NCBI GenBank assembly: GCA_027533395.1
Contig: JAPZUF010000006.1
Coordinates: forward strand, 155,893-219,892
DNA: 64,000 bases
Direction of reading: 5' to 3'
Origin: Cyclobacteriaceae bacterium
GTDB lineage: Bacteria > Bacteroidota > Bacteroidia > Cytophagales > Cyclobacteriaceae
Shown here: positions 8,753 through 16,454 of the stretch, one piece after another
Layout of the letters: the number at the start of each line of letters is the position of its first letter
Numbering within the stretch: the stretch's first letter is position 1
Made by a program: the position numbers and the translations under genes
Notes under the pieces: model-generated
What the model saw: only the letters and a program-made list of their open reading frames with translations
Told to the model about the DNA's origin: nothing
Databases searched by the model: none

Positions 8753-8760
8753 CAAATATA
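8753..8760 (-). promoter_or_regulatory. -7 box upstream of the zinc-ribbon membrane protein gene
   Basis: The minus strand reads TATATTTG, a perfect TAnnTTTG. The -33 region 19 bases further upstream is only GTTT-like. Transcription would start near 8747, giving a leader of about 27 bases. Confidence 0.5.
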
Positions 8761-8829
8761 AAATTTCCTATCCTTAATAAAACACGTTCCTAAACCAATT
8801 TTTTAATTTAGGCAACGAAAGTACGTATT

Positions 8830-8856
8830 GTTTTGGATATCAGTCAATACCAAAAC
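8830..8856. repeat. Inverted repeat in the 8721-8898 intergenic region
   Basis: GTTTTGG (8830-8836) and CCAAAAC (8850-8856) form a 7-bp inverted repeat around a 13-base spacer. There is no U-tract, so it is a poor terminator for the hydrolase gene ending at 8899. It could be an operator or chance. Confidence 0.3.
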
Positions 8857-8898
8857 TGTATTTCAACTTACTTTATAAGAAAATAAAGGCGGAGGTAA

Positions 8899-9657
8899 CT
8901 AAATTCGGTCTAAAAAGTTTACCAAAAGTTCAGAAGTTAATTCAGTTTCTTCAAACATCCCCATATGCCCAACTGTTGGGAGGGTAGATATCTCAATGTT
9001 TTTGCCTTTTTCCAAAGCACTTTTTAAGGTTTGGTGATTGATAACGGTATCTTTTTCTCCTAAAATGAGGAAAGCCGGCTTATTACTTGAAATTAAAGTT
9101 GAAGTATTATCGTAACGATCGCGCATAGCAGCCAAGTACTGAATAACTGTTCTTGGATTTGACTTTACAGCTAATTCCTGAATTTTAGGAATAATTGTAT
9201 GATTTGGGTTGGCAAATAGTGGCTTAACAAAATTACGAGCGAATGTTTCTACACCGTTTTCATCGATAAATTGAATGGTTTTGGTGCGATTATCCTTTTT
9301 CTCATCCGAATCGGGTAAAGTAGTGGAATGAAATAAAGTAATCGACCTGACCTTTTCGGGGAACAACTTCAAAAAAGACAAAGCGATATATCCACCAAGA
9401 GAATGACCCACTAAATGAAAACCAGTCAGTTTTAATAATTCAGTTTCTTCCTTGATGATGCGGGCAATTTCTTCTAAAGTAAATTCAGCAAATGGCAACT
9501 CACTTCTACCAAAACCTGGAAGATCGAAAGCATAATGAGTATAATTACCTATTGAAGAAATGAAATCATTCCAAATTTCGTGTGTTTCCAAAAATCCATG
9601 CAGATAGACAATCGCAGGGCCGTTGCCACTAAATGAAACGTGGATTTTTGGCTTCAT
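8899..9657 (-). CDS. Alpha/beta hydrolase
   Basis: A 252-residue alpha/beta-hydrolase-fold protein without a signal peptide. The oxyanion-hole motif is in YLHGFLETHEIW, the nucleophile elbow is GHSLGG with Ser86, and Asp203 (LGEKDTVIN) and His231 (VGHMGMF) complete the triad. These sequences resemble the MhpC/BioH-like group of small esterases; the substrate is unknown. Its ATG overlaps the dxs stop by one base (TAATG), so the two are translationally coupled. A role near isoprenoid synthesis would be inference from position only. Confidence 0.9.
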   Translation of the reverse strand: MKPKIHVSFSGNGPAIVYLHGFLETHEIWNDFISSIGNYTHYAFDLPGFGRSELPFAEFTLEEIARIIKEETELLKLTGFHLVGHSLGGYIALSFLKLFPEKVRSITLFHSTTLPDSDEKKDNRTKTIQFIDENGVETFARNFVKPLFANPNHTIIPKIQELAVKSNPRTVIQYLAAMRDRYDNTSTLISSNKPAFLILGEKDTVINHQTLKSALEKGKNIEISTLPTVGHMGMFEETELTSELLVNFLDRI

Positions 9658-11579
9658 TATACTTTAACGGAAGTTTCAATCAAGGATTTTGCCATTCTAT
9701 AAATTCCTTCAACATCGAAACCACATTCTTTGTGCAACTCAATTTGTTCGCCATGCTCAATCACCTGATCAGGAATGCCCAACAATTTTACTTCTGCTTT
9801 ATAAGAATGAGCACTCGCAAACTCTAGCACAGCACTTCCAAAACCTCCTATGATACAACCATCTTCCACAGCAATTACTTTGTTGTATTTACTAAAGACG
9901 TGATGCAACATCTCCTCATCAAGCGGCTTAGCGAAACGCATGTCGTAATGCCCAATGGTTAAACCTTCTTTTTCTAATTGCTCGCTTACTTCTACAGCGT
10001 AGTTGCCAATGTGGCCGATGGTTAAGATTGCCAATTCTTCTCCTTCCTTTATTACTCTACCCTTGCCAATTTCGATGGCTTGCATGGGTAGTCTCCAATT
10101 AGGCATCACACCTTGTCCGCGTGGATAACGAATGGTAAAGGCCAGTTCTTTTCTTGGTTGAGCTGCCGTGAACATCATGTTTCTTAATTCTTCCTCATTC
10201 ATGGGTGAAGCAATCACCATGTTGGGTATGCAACGCATGTAAGCAATATCGTAAGCACCGTGATGCGTGGGGCCATCTGCTCCTGCGAAACCGGCTCTAT
10301 CTAAACAAAAATTGACAGGTAAATTCTGTATGCATACATCGTGAATTACCTGATCATATGCACGTTGCATGAACGAGCTGTAAATATTACAAAAAGGAAT
10401 TAATCCTTGTGTGGCTAAACCTGCTGAAAAAGTAACAGCGTGTTGTTCAGCTATACCCACATCAAAAGCACGCGTTGGCATTTCCTTCATCATGATGTTC
10501 ATGGATGAACCTGAAGGCATAGCCGGAGTAATCCCCATTATTTTTTCATCAGCCTTGGCTAATTCTACCAGCGTATGACCAAACACATCCTGGTATTTAG
10601 GAGGCTGCGGTTTTTCATAAACTTTTTTGTGGATTTCTCCTGTGATTTTATCGAAAGTACCGGGCGCGTGCCAGGTGGTAGCATTTCCTTTTTCTGCGGG
10701 GCCGTACCCTTTACCTTTTACAGTAACACAATGAAGGATTTTCGGTCCTTTTATATTCTTTAAATCTTTAAGAACACTTACTAAGTGATCTACATCGTGG
10801 CCATCAACCGGTCCGAAATATCTTAAATTCAAAGATTCGAAAAGATTACTTTGGCTAAGCAAAGTGGATTTGATACCATTCTCTAATTTACTCACCAACT
10901 CTTGCGCATTTTTGCCAAGTGATGAGAATTTACCGAGCACATTCCATACTTCATCTTTCAGTTTATTATAGACTTTTGAAGTAGTGATGTCGGTTAAGTA
11001 ATCCTTTAAAGCACCCACATTAGGATCAATCGACATACAATTGTCGTTGAGGATGATCAAAATATTTGAGTCAGATACACCGGCATGATTCATGGCCTCG
11101 AAAGCCATTCCACCTGTCATGGCGCCATCCCCAATGATGGCTACATGCTGCTTATCTTCTAAACCTTGATATTTAGAAGCGATTGCCATCCCTAAAGCTG
11201 CTGAAATTGAAGTAGAGCTGTGCCCAACGCCAAACGTATCATAAATACTCTCCTTTCTTTTCGGAAAGCCTGAAATTCCTTTGTAAATTCTATTCGTGTG
11301 AAAAGTGTCCTTTCTTCCGGTTAAAATTTTATGGCCATAGGCCTGATGCCCAACATCCCAAACGAGTTGATCATATGGTGTATTGAATACATAATGCAAA
11401 GCAACTGTTAGCTCAACCACGCCCAAACTGGCTCCAAAATGTCCTCCGTATACGGAAACATTATCAACAATGAATTGCCTCAACTCCTGACAAAGAAGCA
11501 CGAGTTCATCCTGATTTAATTTTTTCAAATCATCAGGATTATTGATTTTGGCGAGGAGAGGACCGGGTGTTATCAGCAT
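9657..11579 (-). CDS. dxs: 1-deoxy-D-xylulose-5-phosphate synthase
   Basis: Thiamine-diphosphate enzyme that condenses pyruvate and glyceraldehyde-3-phosphate in the first step of the MEP isoprenoid pathway. The 640-residue length is normal. The ThDP-binding motif is seen as IGDGAMTGGMAFEAMNHAG with LNDNCMSIDPNVG. VWDVGHQAYGHKILTGR, FDVGIAEQHAVTFSAGLA and DRAGFAGADGPTHHG are Dxs signatures in the pyrimidine and substrate regions. The downstream alpha/beta hydrolase gene overlaps it by one base. On the far side scpA is divergent, so the promoter lies in 11580-11744. Confidence 0.97.
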   Translation of the reverse strand: MLITPGPLLAKINNPDDLKKLNQDELVLLCQELRQFIVDNVSVYGGHFGASLGVVELTVALHYVFNTPYDQLVWDVGHQAYGHKILTGRKDTFHTNRIYKGISGFPKRKESIYDTFGVGHSSTSISAALGMAIASKYQGLEDKQHVAIIGDGAMTGGMAFEAMNHAGVSDSNILIILNDNCMSIDPNVGALKDYLTDITTSKVYNKLKDEVWNVLGKFSSLGKNAQELVSKLENGIKSTLLSQSNLFESLNLRYFGPVDGHDVDHLVSVLKDLKNIKGPKILHCVTVKGKGYGPAEKGNATTWHAPGTFDKITGEIHKKVYEKPQPPKYQDVFGHTLVELAKADEKIMGITPAMPSGSSMNIMMKEMPTRAFDVGIAEQHAVTFSAGLATQGLIPFCNIYSSFMQRAYDQVIHDVCIQNLPVNFCLDRAGFAGADGPTHHGAYDIAYMRCIPNMVIASPMNEEELRNMMFTAAQPRKELAFTIRYPRGQGVMPNWRLPMQAIEIGKGRVIKEGEELAILTIGHIGNYAVEVSEQLEKEGLTIGHYDMRFAKPLDEEMLHHVFSKYNKVIAVEDGCIIGGFGSAVLEFASAHSYKAEVKLLGIPDQVIEHGEQIELHKECGFDVEGIYRMAKSLIETSVKV

Positions 11580-11716
11580 GGCTGGTTATTTTGTTTAACC
11601 TTTAAACAGAGTTTGAAAGTAAGTGTTTTCTGGCGGATTTCAATTTTTACGCCAACCAGCAAAAATAGTTAATATTAGGTTGGTATTTAATCAAGGGTGT
11701 TATCAGAAAATACCTC

Positions 11717-11724
11717 TATTTTTG
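11717..11724 (+). promoter_or_regulatory. Possible -7 box of scpA
   Basis: TATTTTTG matches TAnnTTTG and lies 20 bases before the ATG at 11745, the same distance as in rpsU. No clear TTG is present at -33. It is the main reason for preferring the ATG over the in-frame GTG at 11697, which would lie upstream of the transcript start. Confidence 0.45.
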
Positions 11725-11744
11725 CCCTCCACTCCGAAAAATAC

Positions 11745-12527
11745 ATGAACCAGGAAAATTTTGAGATAAAACTGCCTTTGTTCGAAGGTCCATTTGATTT
11801 GTTGTTGTTTTTCATCGAAAGAGATGAACTCGACATCCATGATATCCCTATTTCAAAAATCACCAATGATTTTTTGGATTATATACGCCAATTAGAAATT
11901 TTGAATATTGAAGTTGCCAGCGAATTCATTTTGGTTGCTGCTACCTTAATGCGCATCAAATCTAAAATGTTGCTTCCAAGGCCACAGATTGATGAACAGG
12001 GTAATGAAATTGATCCACGCGAAGAATTAGTTCGCCATCTTTTAGAGTATAAAAAATATAAATCAGTGCTTGAAAACTTCCATAAAATGGAAGAAACAGA
12101 ATTGATGAAAGAGAAACGCGGAAACTTGGCAAAAGAGCTTCGCGCTCTGGCTGAAAGCACCAATGTTGAAGCAGAATTGCAGGATGTGGATGTTTTTAAG
12201 TTGATGACTGTTTTTGACAAAGTGTTAAAAAGATTTGAAGCCACTAAAAACAAACCTGTGCATCAGGTTATTCAATATCCTTATACCATCGAAGCACAGA
12301 AAGAAGTTATTTTTCAGGAAATAAAATCGAAGGGTAAAGTTCCATTCGTGGAGATTATTGAAAAATATTCACGCTCGCGTATTGCTTTGATTTTTAACTT
12401 TCTTGCTATTCTCGAAATGTTGGCTATAGGCAGAATTGGTATTCAGGTAGGAGAGGGTTACAATAATTTTTGGGTAACCGACAAAGCAGAAACCACCGAA
12501 CCTGCGCTTACACCGGAGCAATTATAA
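11745..12527 (+). CDS. scpA: Segregation and condensation protein A
   Basis: Kleisin subunit of the bacterial SMC complex, joining SMC heads with ScpB for chromosome organisation. The 260-residue protein starts MNQENFEIKLPLFEGPFDLL, the ScpA N-terminal signature, and continues with FFIERDELDIHDIPISKIT and EFILVAATLMRIKSKMLLP. The C-terminal winged-helix part is in RIALIFNFLAILEMLAIGRI. The frame is open back to a GTG at 11697, but the family motif begins just after the ATG at 11745 and a -7 box sits between them. scpB is not adjacent. The gene is convergent with YihY, 2 bases apart, and no terminator is visible there. Confidence 0.95.
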   Translation: MNQENFEIKLPLFEGPFDLLLFFIERDELDIHDIPISKITNDFLDYIRQLEILNIEVASEFILVAATLMRIKSKMLLPRPQIDEQGNEIDPREELVRHLLEYKKYKSVLENFHKMEETELMKEKRGNLAKELRALAESTNVEAELQDVDVFKLMTVFDKVLKRFEATKNKPVHQVIQYPYTIEAQKEVIFQEIKSKGKVPFVEIIEKYSRSRIALIFNFLAILEMLAIGRIGIQVGEGYNNFWVTDKAETTEPALTPEQL

Positions 12528-12529
12528 GA

Positions 12530-13510
12530 CTATCTTTTTTTATTGAATCGTGCTTTCCAAAGTAATTCTTTGGTTTTAGCTGCATGTATGCTAGCGTTGA
12601 TTTCGTATCCAAACAACAATACGATGGTTACTAATTGCACCCAAACCATCAATGCAATCAAAGCTCCGATAGATCCATATACTTTATTATAACTACCAAA
12701 GTTGGTTACATAATAAGAAAAACCATAGGATACGCCCATGATTCCTAACGTTGCCAGTATAGAACCGAAGGAGAAAAAACGCCATCCATAATGAACAGCC
12801 GGTGCGAAATAATAAATTGAAGAAATAGAAAAGAAAAAGACCAAAAAGATGACTATAAATCGCAAAGCTAAAATCATGTAAACCGTGTAGTTATCAAGAT
12901 TAAGCCAATGGAATTCTTGTAAATGACCTAATATATAATCCAATACTAGCTGACCCACAATTAAAAGAATAACTGCTAAAAAAAGTGCAAAAGCTAAGTT
13001 TAAGGTTAACCCGGTTGCAATCAATCTCATTTTAAAAAATCCTCTGTTCTCTACTGTGCGATAACAGGCATTGAAAGCGCGCATCAAAGCCACCATCCCA
13101 TTTGTTGCTAAATACAAAGCGAATAAAACACCAAAGGTTAGCAATCCTCCACGTGAATTTCCAACAATATCTTCAATGGTAGTGGCAACGGAATTATATA
13201 TGCTCGGTGGCATTAAACTGGCTAAAAATGCTAGGATGCTCTCTTTGTTGACCTCCGGCACCCACTCGGTGATGTAGGGAATTAGTGTAAACAAAAAGAT
13301 AATGGTTGGAAAAATAGCCAAGATAAAATTGAATGCAACCCCATTGGCTTTATCCAATAAATCATCTTTTTTCATGTTATACATGAAAATCTTCAACACT
13401 TTATATAAGGATACTCTTGCTTTCCCGCCTACATGAACATGCTTAAGCCAGGATACAATACGTTGTACTTGCGAATATTTTAATATCAGTTTTTTTGTTT
13501 TGTATTTCAT
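12530..13510 (-). CDS. YihY/BrkB family inner-membrane protein
   Basis: A 326-residue protein with six hydrophobic segments, one of the YihY (formerly ribonuclease BN) family. Family signatures are DDLLDKANGVAFNFILAIFPTI-like at the first membrane segment, ATNGMVALMRAFNACYR, and GSYNKVYGSIGALIALMVW near the end, which is the most conserved YihY stretch. The molecular function of the family is not settled; a transport role is usually assumed. It is last in the mltG, thioesterase, YihY operon and its start overlaps the thioesterase stop by 4 bases. Confidence 0.9.
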   Translation of the reverse strand: MKYKTKKLILKYSQVQRIVSWLKHVHVGGKARVSLYKVLKIFMYNMKKDDLLDKANGVAFNFILAIFPTIIFLFTLIPYITEWVPEVNKESILAFLASLMPPSIYNSVATTIEDIVGNSRGGLLTFGVLFALYLATNGMVALMRAFNACYRTVENRGFFKMRLIATGLTLNLAFALFLAVILLIVGQLVLDYILGHLQEFHWLNLDNYTVYMILALRFIVIFLVFFFSISSIYYFAPAVHYGWRFFSFGSILATLGIMGVSYGFSYYVTNFGSYNKVYGSIGALIALMVWVQLVTIVLLFGYEINASIHAAKTKELLWKARFNKKR

Positions 13511-13914
13511 GCAAAGTAAGGTTGAAGTACATCAGCCATTATTTTTGGCATGCGGCAGGGCCTATTGGTTTTCATATCAATAAAGGCAAGTTTGGTTTCG
13601 CCTTCATGAATTAAATTTTTCTGTTCGCTAAAAATCTTATAAAAAAAAGTTATTCTAACGGCCGGCATCTCAATTAGAGTTGTTTCAATGGTTAACAATT
13701 CATCATATCGGGCGGGTGCAAAAAATTTAGAATGATTTTCTAACACAGGCATCATTACACCACTTTCTTCTAAAGATTTGTAGGTTAATCCTAATTGTCT
13801 CAAACTCTCAACTCTTCCAATTTCGTAGAATGTAGCATAGTTGCCATAGTACACATAACCCATTTGGTCTGTATCGGCATAGCGAACCCTGATTTGAAAT
13901 TGAGAAGTGTACAT
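13507..13914 (-). CDS. Acyl-CoA thioesterase, hotdog fold (YbgC type)
   Basis: A 135-residue single-hotdog protein of the 4-hydroxybenzoyl-CoA thioesterase group. RVRYADTDQMGYVYYGNY holds the catalytic Asp region of the YbgC/FadM-like thioesterases, and FYEIGRVESLRQLGL is the long helix. It hydrolyses acyl-CoA or acyl-ACP; chain length cannot be read off. It overlaps mltG by one base and YihY by four, so translation is coupled. In many bacteria ybgC belongs to the tol-pal locus; no tol genes are here. Confidence 0.9.
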   Translation of the reverse strand: MYTSQFQIRVRYADTDQMGYVYYGNYATFYEIGRVESLRQLGLTYKSLEESGVMMPVLENHSKFFAPARYDELLTIETTLIEMPAVRITFFYKIFSEQKNLIHEGETKLAFIDMKTNRPCRMPKIMADVLQPYFA

Positions 13915-14975
13915 TATTTCAATCCTGCCTTTCTTAGCGCTTCCCCTTTTTTAATTTCTGCTGTTAATGCACGTTGGTAGCGATTAGCATTGTTGATTTG
14001 CTCGCGGTAATTATCAGTGAAGTTATGATATCCACTGAAATCTTCTTTCGCACACATATAGAGGTAGTTGCTCGGTTTATAGTTTAACACAGCATCCAAA
14101 CAATTGATGCGTGGCATATTGATTGGGCCTGGGGGTAAACCTGTGTATTTATAGGTATTGTATGGTGAATCAATTTCTTTGTGTTCATTTAAAACTCTTT
14201 TCAAAGAGAAATCTCCTGAGGCAAAAACCAGCGTTGGATCGGCTTGCAGAGGCATATCTTGTTTCAGGCGATTTAAATATAAGCCGGCAATGGTTGGTGC
14301 TTCATCTTGTTTTACCGTTTCTGCCTGCACAATAGATGCCAGAATAGATACTTCAATGGGTGTTAAACCAATGCTTTCTGCTTTCTTTTTTCTTTCTTCG
14401 CTCCAAAATAAAGTATATTCTTTATACATTCTTTCTAGTAAAGCATCCGGACTAACGTTATAATATACTTCGTACGTATTAGGGATAAACATACACATCA
14501 GATTATCTTTATTAAATCCATAGGTGTTGTTCGTGGCAAATTTTATTGCAGTCGCTTCAAACTCATCCGGATGCATGCCTAAATTCGATGTAATCTTTTC
14601 ACTTAAATCCTTTAGCAAACGCACATTATTAAATGTGATTTTCACCGGTACTTGCTTGGCTTGGCGCAAGGTGCGTATGGCTTGCAGGTTGGTCATGTTT
14701 GCTTTTAATATGAACCTGCCGGGTTTTATCTTTTTATCATATCCCATTACACGCGATAAAAAAGCAAATGACATTAAATCCTGAACATAATCTCCTTCGT
14801 GCAATAACTTCTGCAGTGTTTTAAAATCGGCATCACGAGGGATTACAATCAACCTGTCTTCTTTTCCAACCAAAACATTGGGTGTAAAAACAATTTGGTA
14901 ACTGTAAAACCCAAATGAAATCAGCAACATTGAAAACAAAAGGAAGAAAATCAGTTTTTTAGGTGGTTTTACCAT
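13914..14975 (-). CDS. mltG: Endolytic murein transglycosylase MltG
   Basis: Membrane-anchored lytic transglycosylase that cuts nascent glycan strands and ends their growth. The 353-residue protein has one N-terminal membrane helix (about 8-27), a LysM-like beta domain, and the YceG catalytic domain. The catalytic Glu219 is in [20 protein letters not shown], followed by [19 protein letters not shown] and the terminal [10 protein letters not shown] signature. It is first of three overlapping genes on the minus strand. The divergent YciO gene begins 107 bases away. Confidence 0.95.
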   Translation of the reverse strand: MVKPPKKLIFFLLFSMLLISFGFYSYQIVFTPNVLVGKEDRLIVIPRDADFKTLQKLLHEGDYVQDLMSFAFLSRVMGYDKKIKPGRFILKANMTNLQAIRTLRQAKQVPVKITFNNVRLLKDLSEKITSNLGMHPDEFEATAIKFATNNTYGFNKDNLMCMFIPNTYEVYYNVSPDALLERMYKEYTLFWSEERKKKAESIGLTPIEVSILASIVQAETVKQDEAPTIAGLYLNRLKQDMPLQADPTLVFASGDFSLKRVLNEHKEIDSPYNTYKYTGLPPGPINMPRINCLDAVLNYKPSNYLYMCAKEDFSGYHNFTDNYREQINNANRYQRALTAEIKKGEALRKAGLK

Positions 14976-15082
14976 ATAGCTCTAATCTTAAAGCAAATAT
15001 AACAATGCTTGACGAGGGCGTGCAAATCCTTCATTTATCTAAAGTAAAATTGCCTGCTCAATTTTGTTACTTTGCAGACAGA

Positions 15083-15706
15083 ATGCCAGCCGAACTACTA
15101 AAAATACATCCCATCAATCCGGAAGGAAGAAAAATAGCGAAAGCCATACAGGTTTTGCGAGACGGTGGTATTATTGTATATCCTACCGATACCATCTATG
15201 GCATTGGTTGCGATTTAATGAATCGAAAAGCAGTAGAGCGTTTGTGTAAAATTCTGGATATCAAACCGCAGAAGTTAGATTTATCATTTATCTGCCACGA
15301 TTTAAGCCATATTTCGCATTACGTTAAAAACTTGGATACACCTAGTTTTAAGCTTTTGAAAAAAAACCTGCCTGGAGCCTTCACCTTTTTATTAGAAGCG
15401 AGTTCTAAAGTTCCAAAAATTTTAGATGTCAATAAAAAAACAGTTGGCATCAGAATTCCGGCCCATACCATTCCAACCCTTTTGGTTGAACAATTAGGCA
15501 ATCCGTTAATTACATCCTCCATTAAAAATGATGATGAAATACGCGAATACACGACTGAGCCTGAAGAAATTTACGAAGACTTTAAAAACAAAGTTGATTT
15601 AGTAATTGATGGTGGTGTTAGCGGTAATATTCCTTCAACTGTAGTTGATTTAACACAAAACGAACCGATGATCATTCGCCAAGGTTTGGGAAATTTTTTG
15701 GAATGA
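15083..15706 (+). CDS. Sua5/YciO/YrdC-type protein, YciO subgroup
   Basis: A 207-residue member of the threonylcarbamoyl-AMP synthase superfamily. [20 protein letters not shown] is the family nucleotide-binding pattern. The middle ([18 protein letters not shown]) and the end ([20 protein letters not shown], then IIRQGLG) resemble YciO more than TsaC. YciO has been linked to the same chemistry, so a role in tRNA t6A synthesis is possible but unproven. The frame is open upstream to 14963, but that extension would overlap mltG and lacks family similarity, so I place the start at 15083. A WbqC gene follows 4 bases later. Confidence 0.88.
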   Translation: MPAELLKIHPINPEGRKIAKAIQVLRDGGIIVYPTDTIYGIGCDLMNRKAVERLCKILDIKPQKLDLSFICHDLSHISHYVKNLDTPSFKLLKKNLPGAFTFLLEASSKVPKILDVNKKTVGIRIPAHTIPTLLVEQLGNPLITSSIKNDDEIREYTTEPEEIYEDFKNKVDLVIDGGVSGNIPSTVVDLTQNEPMIIRQGLGNFLE

Positions 15707-15710
15707 TGTT

Positions 15711-16325
15711 ATGCCAATTGTAATTGAAACACACTACTTGCCAGGTATTGCTTATTTCAAAAGTCTAGTCAACACAGAAAAGATTTTGATTGAGAGAAAG
15801 GAATACTTCGTAAAACAAAGTTACCGTTCGCGATGCTACATCAATACTGAACATGGGCGCGATGTTTTGCTTTTGCCCGTTACCAATAAAACAGGTAAAA
15901 CCATCATCGACTCAGTTCGCATCGATTACAACCAAAAATGGTTAAACAACCATTGGCGAACCATTCAATCGGCTTATGCCAATGCTCCCTTTTTCGAGTT
16001 TTATGCTGATGATCTTCATTCCATTTTGTTCACAAAAAATGAATTTCTTTTCGATTTGAATGTTGAATTGCTGACAATGTGTCTGAAATGGTTAGGCATC
16101 AATGCCAAGTTGGAAGAAACCAGCCAATACGAAATTCATTATGGAGAAAATTTCAAAGACTTGAGAAACGTCTTTACTCCTAAAAATCAACCAGTTGAGG
16201 AAACATTCTATCCTAAGGCTACTTACACACAAGTTTTTGGCAATAACTTTGTAAAACCACTTAGTCTTCTTGATTTGATATTCTGCCAAGGTCCACAAGC
16301 CAAAGCCTATTTGCAAGCAGAATGA
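15711..16325 (+). CDS. WbqC family protein
   Basis: A 204-residue protein of the WbqC-like family, common in Bacteroidota and sometimes found in O-antigen loci. Visible family features are ETHYLPGIAYFKSLVN at the N-terminus, YRSRCYINTEHGRDVLLLPV, and the helical stretch NHWRTIQSAYANAPFFEFY. The biochemical role of the family is not established; members have been proposed to add sugars or modify polysaccharide. It has no signal peptide. It is separated by 4 bases from the YciO gene, so they form a pair. Confidence 0.88.
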   Translation: MPIVIETHYLPGIAYFKSLVNTEKILIERKEYFVKQSYRSRCYINTEHGRDVLLLPVTNKTGKTIIDSVRIDYNQKWLNNHWRTIQSAYANAPFFEFYADDLHSILFTKNEFLFDLNVELLTMCLKWLGINAKLEETSQYEIHYGENFKDLRNVFTPKNQPVEETFYPKATYTQVFGNNFVKPLSLLDLIFCQGPQAKAYLQAE

Positions 16326-16343
16326 ACAAATACAAAGCACACA

Positions 16344-16396
16344 ACGTTATTTAAAAAATCCTGCAGATAACGTAATAAATTCAGTAGCTAGGATTT
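16344..16396. repeat. Overlapping inverted repeats upstream of clpC
   Basis: ACGTTAT (16344-16350) pairs with ATAACGT (16367-16373), and AAATCCT (16356-16362) pairs with AGGATTT (16390-16396). The two 7-bp stems interlock and cannot both form simply. They lie upstream of a weak TACATTTA box at 16419-16426. This is not the CIRCE element. AT-rich, so chance is possible. Confidence 0.35.
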
Positions 16397-16454
16397 AAAA
16401 AAAGTTAATTCAAAAGATTACATTTACAGAACATCATCCTCGTTTAGTTAAGAT

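Noticed and set aside
11697..11744. GTG start extending scpA by 16 residues
   Set aside because: The extension has no family similarity and would lie upstream of the likely -7 box; the ATG at 11745 fits.
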